DNA of 64,000 nt from Limimaricola litoreus (GTDB lineage: Bacteria > Pseudomonadota > Alphaproteobacteria > Rhodobacterales > Rhodobacteraceae): the NCBI RefSeq assembly GCF_024159025.1, contig NZ_JAMYXC010000112.1, forward strand, positions 1 through 64,000. Direction: 5' to 3'. Positions 62,278 through 64,000 of this stretch are shown here, piece after piece (positions within the stretch are counted from its first letter, which is position 1; every line of letters starts with the position of its first letter). The notes beneath the pieces are model-generated. The model saw only the letters and a program-made list of their open reading frames with translations, was not told the DNA's origin and searched no databases. Both the position numbers and the translations under genes were made by a program.

Positions 62278-63473
62278 AGGTCGTTCTGCTGTCGCCGGGC
62301 TTCGACGGAACCGATGTCGGCGAGGCCTATGTGGCATTCAAATGGGCCGAGGCCCTGTCGACGCGTGTCGAGCTGACGGTGCTGGCACTGCAGCGGGCCG
62401 GTCGGCCCGCATTGGCCGAGCAGCTTCCCGGCGCCGAAGTGGTGACCTGGCCGGAGCCGCGTCTGCCGCGGCGCGCCGAGCGTCTCAATGCGATGCTCAA
62501 GCCCGCGTGGCCCCTGCTCCACCGAAACGTGAACCGCTGGCTGCGCGATCGGATCGCAGAGGGGCGGTCTTTCGACGTCCTGCATCAGCTCATGCCGCAG
62601 GCCGCGCGATACCCCACCCCCCTGCGCGACCACGGCATTCCCTATGTCATCGGGCCGCTGGGTGGCGGGCTTCCGACCCCGCAGGGTTTCGTGGCCGAGA
62701 CGGGCACCGCGCAGTGGTTCACCCGGCTGCGTGCTTTCGACCAGATGCGCTTGCGGCGCGATCCGTGGCTGCGTCGCAGCTATGCCGAGGCCGATCTCGT
62801 GCTTGGCGTCGCACCTTACATGAAGGATATTCTCGCGCCGGTGCCGCTCAGGCGGTTCGAGCCGGTTCTCGAACTTGGAATCGACGGTTTGGCTCCGCCA
62901 AAAGCGCCCGCGACGGGCGCAGCTCTGCGGCTTTTGCACGTCGGGCGCGGCGTGCGGACAAAGGGGTTGCGCGATGTCGTGCGCGCCATGGCCCACCTGC
63001 ATGACCGTCCCGACATCACCCTCACCTCCGCCGGAGCCGGCGAAGAGATCGCGCTGGCCCGGGCCGAAGCAGACCGCCTCGGTGTGGCGGACCGGATCAC
63101 ATTTCTGGGCCGGGTGCCGCGCGACGAGGTGGACCGCCTCTATGATGAGGCCGATGTTTTCGTGTTCCCCTCGTTCCGGGAGCCCGCGGGCGGCGTGCTG
63201 TACGAAGCGCTGCGGGCCGGTTTGCCGGTGATTTCGGTGGCCTATGGCGGGCCCGACTTCATCCTGGACGACGACTGCGGAATCCGCCTTCCGCTCTCAA
63301 CGCCAGAGGCCTTGTCGCGCGACATCGCACAAAGCGTCACGACCCTCGCCGATGACCCGGAGCGTCGATCCCGGATGAGCCAGGCAGCCCGCGCCAAAGT
63401 GGAGGCCGAGGGCCTCTGGCCGCGAAAGGCGGAGCGGATGGTGGGGCTTTATTCGGAGTTGCTCCGTAGATGA
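62274..63473 (+). CDS. Glycosyltransferase family 4
   Basis: The 399-residue GT-B enzyme has a GPLGGGLPTP loop near 127-136 for the acceptor side and, in the C-terminal half, VFVFPSFREPAGGVLYEALRAGLPV (around 297-321) with the E-x7-E pattern that binds the nucleotide sugar. It retains anomeric configuration and acts in building the repeat unit. Its ATG overlaps the previous stop. Its 3' end overlaps the convergent edge gene by 25 bp. Confidence 0.9.
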   Translation: MKVVLLSPGFDGTDVGEAYVAFKWAEALSTRVELTVLALQRAGRPALAEQLPGAEVVTWPEPRLPRRAERLNAMLKPAWPLLHRNVNRWLRDRIAEGRSFDVLHQLMPQAARYPTPLRDHGIPYVIGPLGGGLPTPQGFVAETGTAQWFTRLRAFDQMRLRRDPWLRRSYAEADLVLGVAPYMKDILAPVPLRRFEPVLELGIDGLAPPKAPATGAALRLLHVGRGVRTKGLRDVVRAMAHLHDRPDITLTSAGAGEEIALARAEADRLGVADRITFLGRVPRDEVDRLYDEADVFVFPSFREPAGGVLYEALRAGLPVISVAYGGPDFILDDDCGIRLPLSTPEALSRDIAQSVTTLADDPERRSRMSQAARAKVEAEGLWPRKAERMVGLYSELLRR

Positions 63474-64000
63474 TTGGTAATAGTGCGGGCGATATCTTCA
63501 AAGCCGGAGCGACGGACTTGGTAAGCTAGACTTTTCCGCAGGCGATACTGGATTTCCGGTTTGCGGGGCATCTCATCGAAATTCTCAGCGACCATGATCC
63601 CATTGTGCCGGATCCGGCTTGCGCGCAGGTCGTTGCGCCTGATCTTGATCCCGCTGCGTCGCAGGGTGAAATGCACCAAGCCTTCAGCGTGCAAGGGGCC
63701 TCCCGCCCATTCGCAATAGGCTTGGACCATGCCTATACGTCGACCATAGGCCGAGGTTGCCTTTTCTCCTGTACAGATTGCGAAGCGATCGTTTTGCCCC
63801 CGCCATGATTGCCAGCGAGGCAGGCTGACTTGGGGCCTCCGCGTTCGTAGCGCCTCAGCAATTTCGCCGGCGAGGCTGTCGTGGTAACGAAGGTCAGGGC
63901 GACAGAAGATGCAGATGTCTGGCTCGAAGGCTAGGGCGGCAGTAGTGACGCGGTCCAGTGAGTGCAACTGATGGACCAAATTCCTGATCGAAGCAAATTC
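63449..64000 (-). CDS. Uncharacterised protein of polysaccharide loci, 5' part beyond the window
   Basis: About 184 residues are visible and the frame is open to the right edge, so the N-terminus is missing. Segments include ALAFEPDICIFCRPDLRYHDSL, SLPRWQSWRGQNDRFAI and AYGRRIGMVQAYCEW, with a conserved-looking LRASRIRHNGIM. This resembles a group of unnamed proteins in surface-polysaccharide clusters with a RPDL...W...G.NDRF pattern, perhaps a transferase. No sure family could be named. It is more AT-rich than its neighbours. Confidence 0.7.
   Translation of the reverse strand, partial: EFASIRNLVHQLHSLDRVTTAALAFEPDICIFCRPDLRYHDSLAGEIAEALRTRRPQVSLPRWQSWRGQNDRFAICTGEKATSAYGRRIGMVQAYCEWAGGPLHAEGLVHFTLRRSGIKIRRNDLRASRIRHNGIMVAENFDEMPRKPEIQYRLRKSLAYQVRRSGFEDIARTITNHLRSNSE

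Noticed and set aside
1-64000. CRISPR arrays, tRNA or rRNA genes and insertion sequences
   Set aside because: Reading the gaps showed no regularly spaced repeats, no cloverleaf-like sequences and no transposase frames. Short RNA genes inside coding regions cannot be excluded by eye.

Overview
The window is high-GC DNA with a dense, operon-rich layout. A complete repABC module at 15.2-18.8 kb marks it as part of a large plasmid or chromid. The gene content (three TRAP or ABC uptake cassettes, paired imelysins, a VPLPA-CTERM exosortase system, a Rhodobacter GTA-type head-spike pair, DUF5672 and CsbD proteins) points to a marine or saline alphaproteobacterium of the family Rhodobacteraceae (Roseobacter group). 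The species cannot be named from the sequence. I saw no rRNA, tRNA, CRISPR array or insertion sequence.

Left third (1-14.8 kb): uronate and alginate oligomer catabolism. On the minus strand are a PL15 exo-oligoalginate lyase, an AlgQ-type binding protein with a calcium loop, two permeases and an ATPase. An SDR that probably reduces the released keto-uronate and an edge-truncated aldehyde dehydrogenase lie downstream. A KdgF cupin is divergent. A FadR-type GntR regulator overlaps a RraA-family gene. A 15-bp motif is shared between the promoter regions of the transporter operon and of the rraA-gntR pair. A decayed DctP fragment, a MarR regulator and an intact TRAP transporter (dctPQM) follow.

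Replication (15.2-18.9 kb): repA, repB, a candidate antisense RNA between repB and repC, repC, and a 16-bp parS-like palindrome directly after the repC stop codon.

Middle (18.9-30.2 kb): a secreted imelysin / di-heme cytochrome / imelysin / DUF1513 operon, probably linked to iron; a CsbD protein; and a gluconate-type module. That module has a LacI regulator with two tandem operators, gluconokinase and TRAP dctPQM. Next to it is a chimeric open frame that joins an AI-2E permease N-terminus to a LacI C-terminus, which looks like a deletion scar.

Right half (30.2-64 kb): an exopolysaccharide and protein-sorting locus. It holds nucleotide-sugar genes (UDP-HexNAc dehydrogenase, UDP-glucuronate epimerase), two VPLPA-CTERM substrates, exosortase XrtD fused to EpsI, an outer-membrane barrel, a Wza-like export protein, a PrsT-like TPR lipoprotein, an ExoY-like initiating transferase, an ExeA-like ATPase, a Wzc-like chain-length protein and a CpsD-like kinase. 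There are also an O-acyltransferase, four transferase-like proteins, an asparagine-synthase-like protein, a rhomboid protease, a large M10 metalloprotease and a two-gene GTA head-spike-like module. A Wzx flippase and Wzy polymerase are not visible and may lie beyond the right edge. Together these genes would build an acylated surface polysaccharide and sort proteins to the surface.
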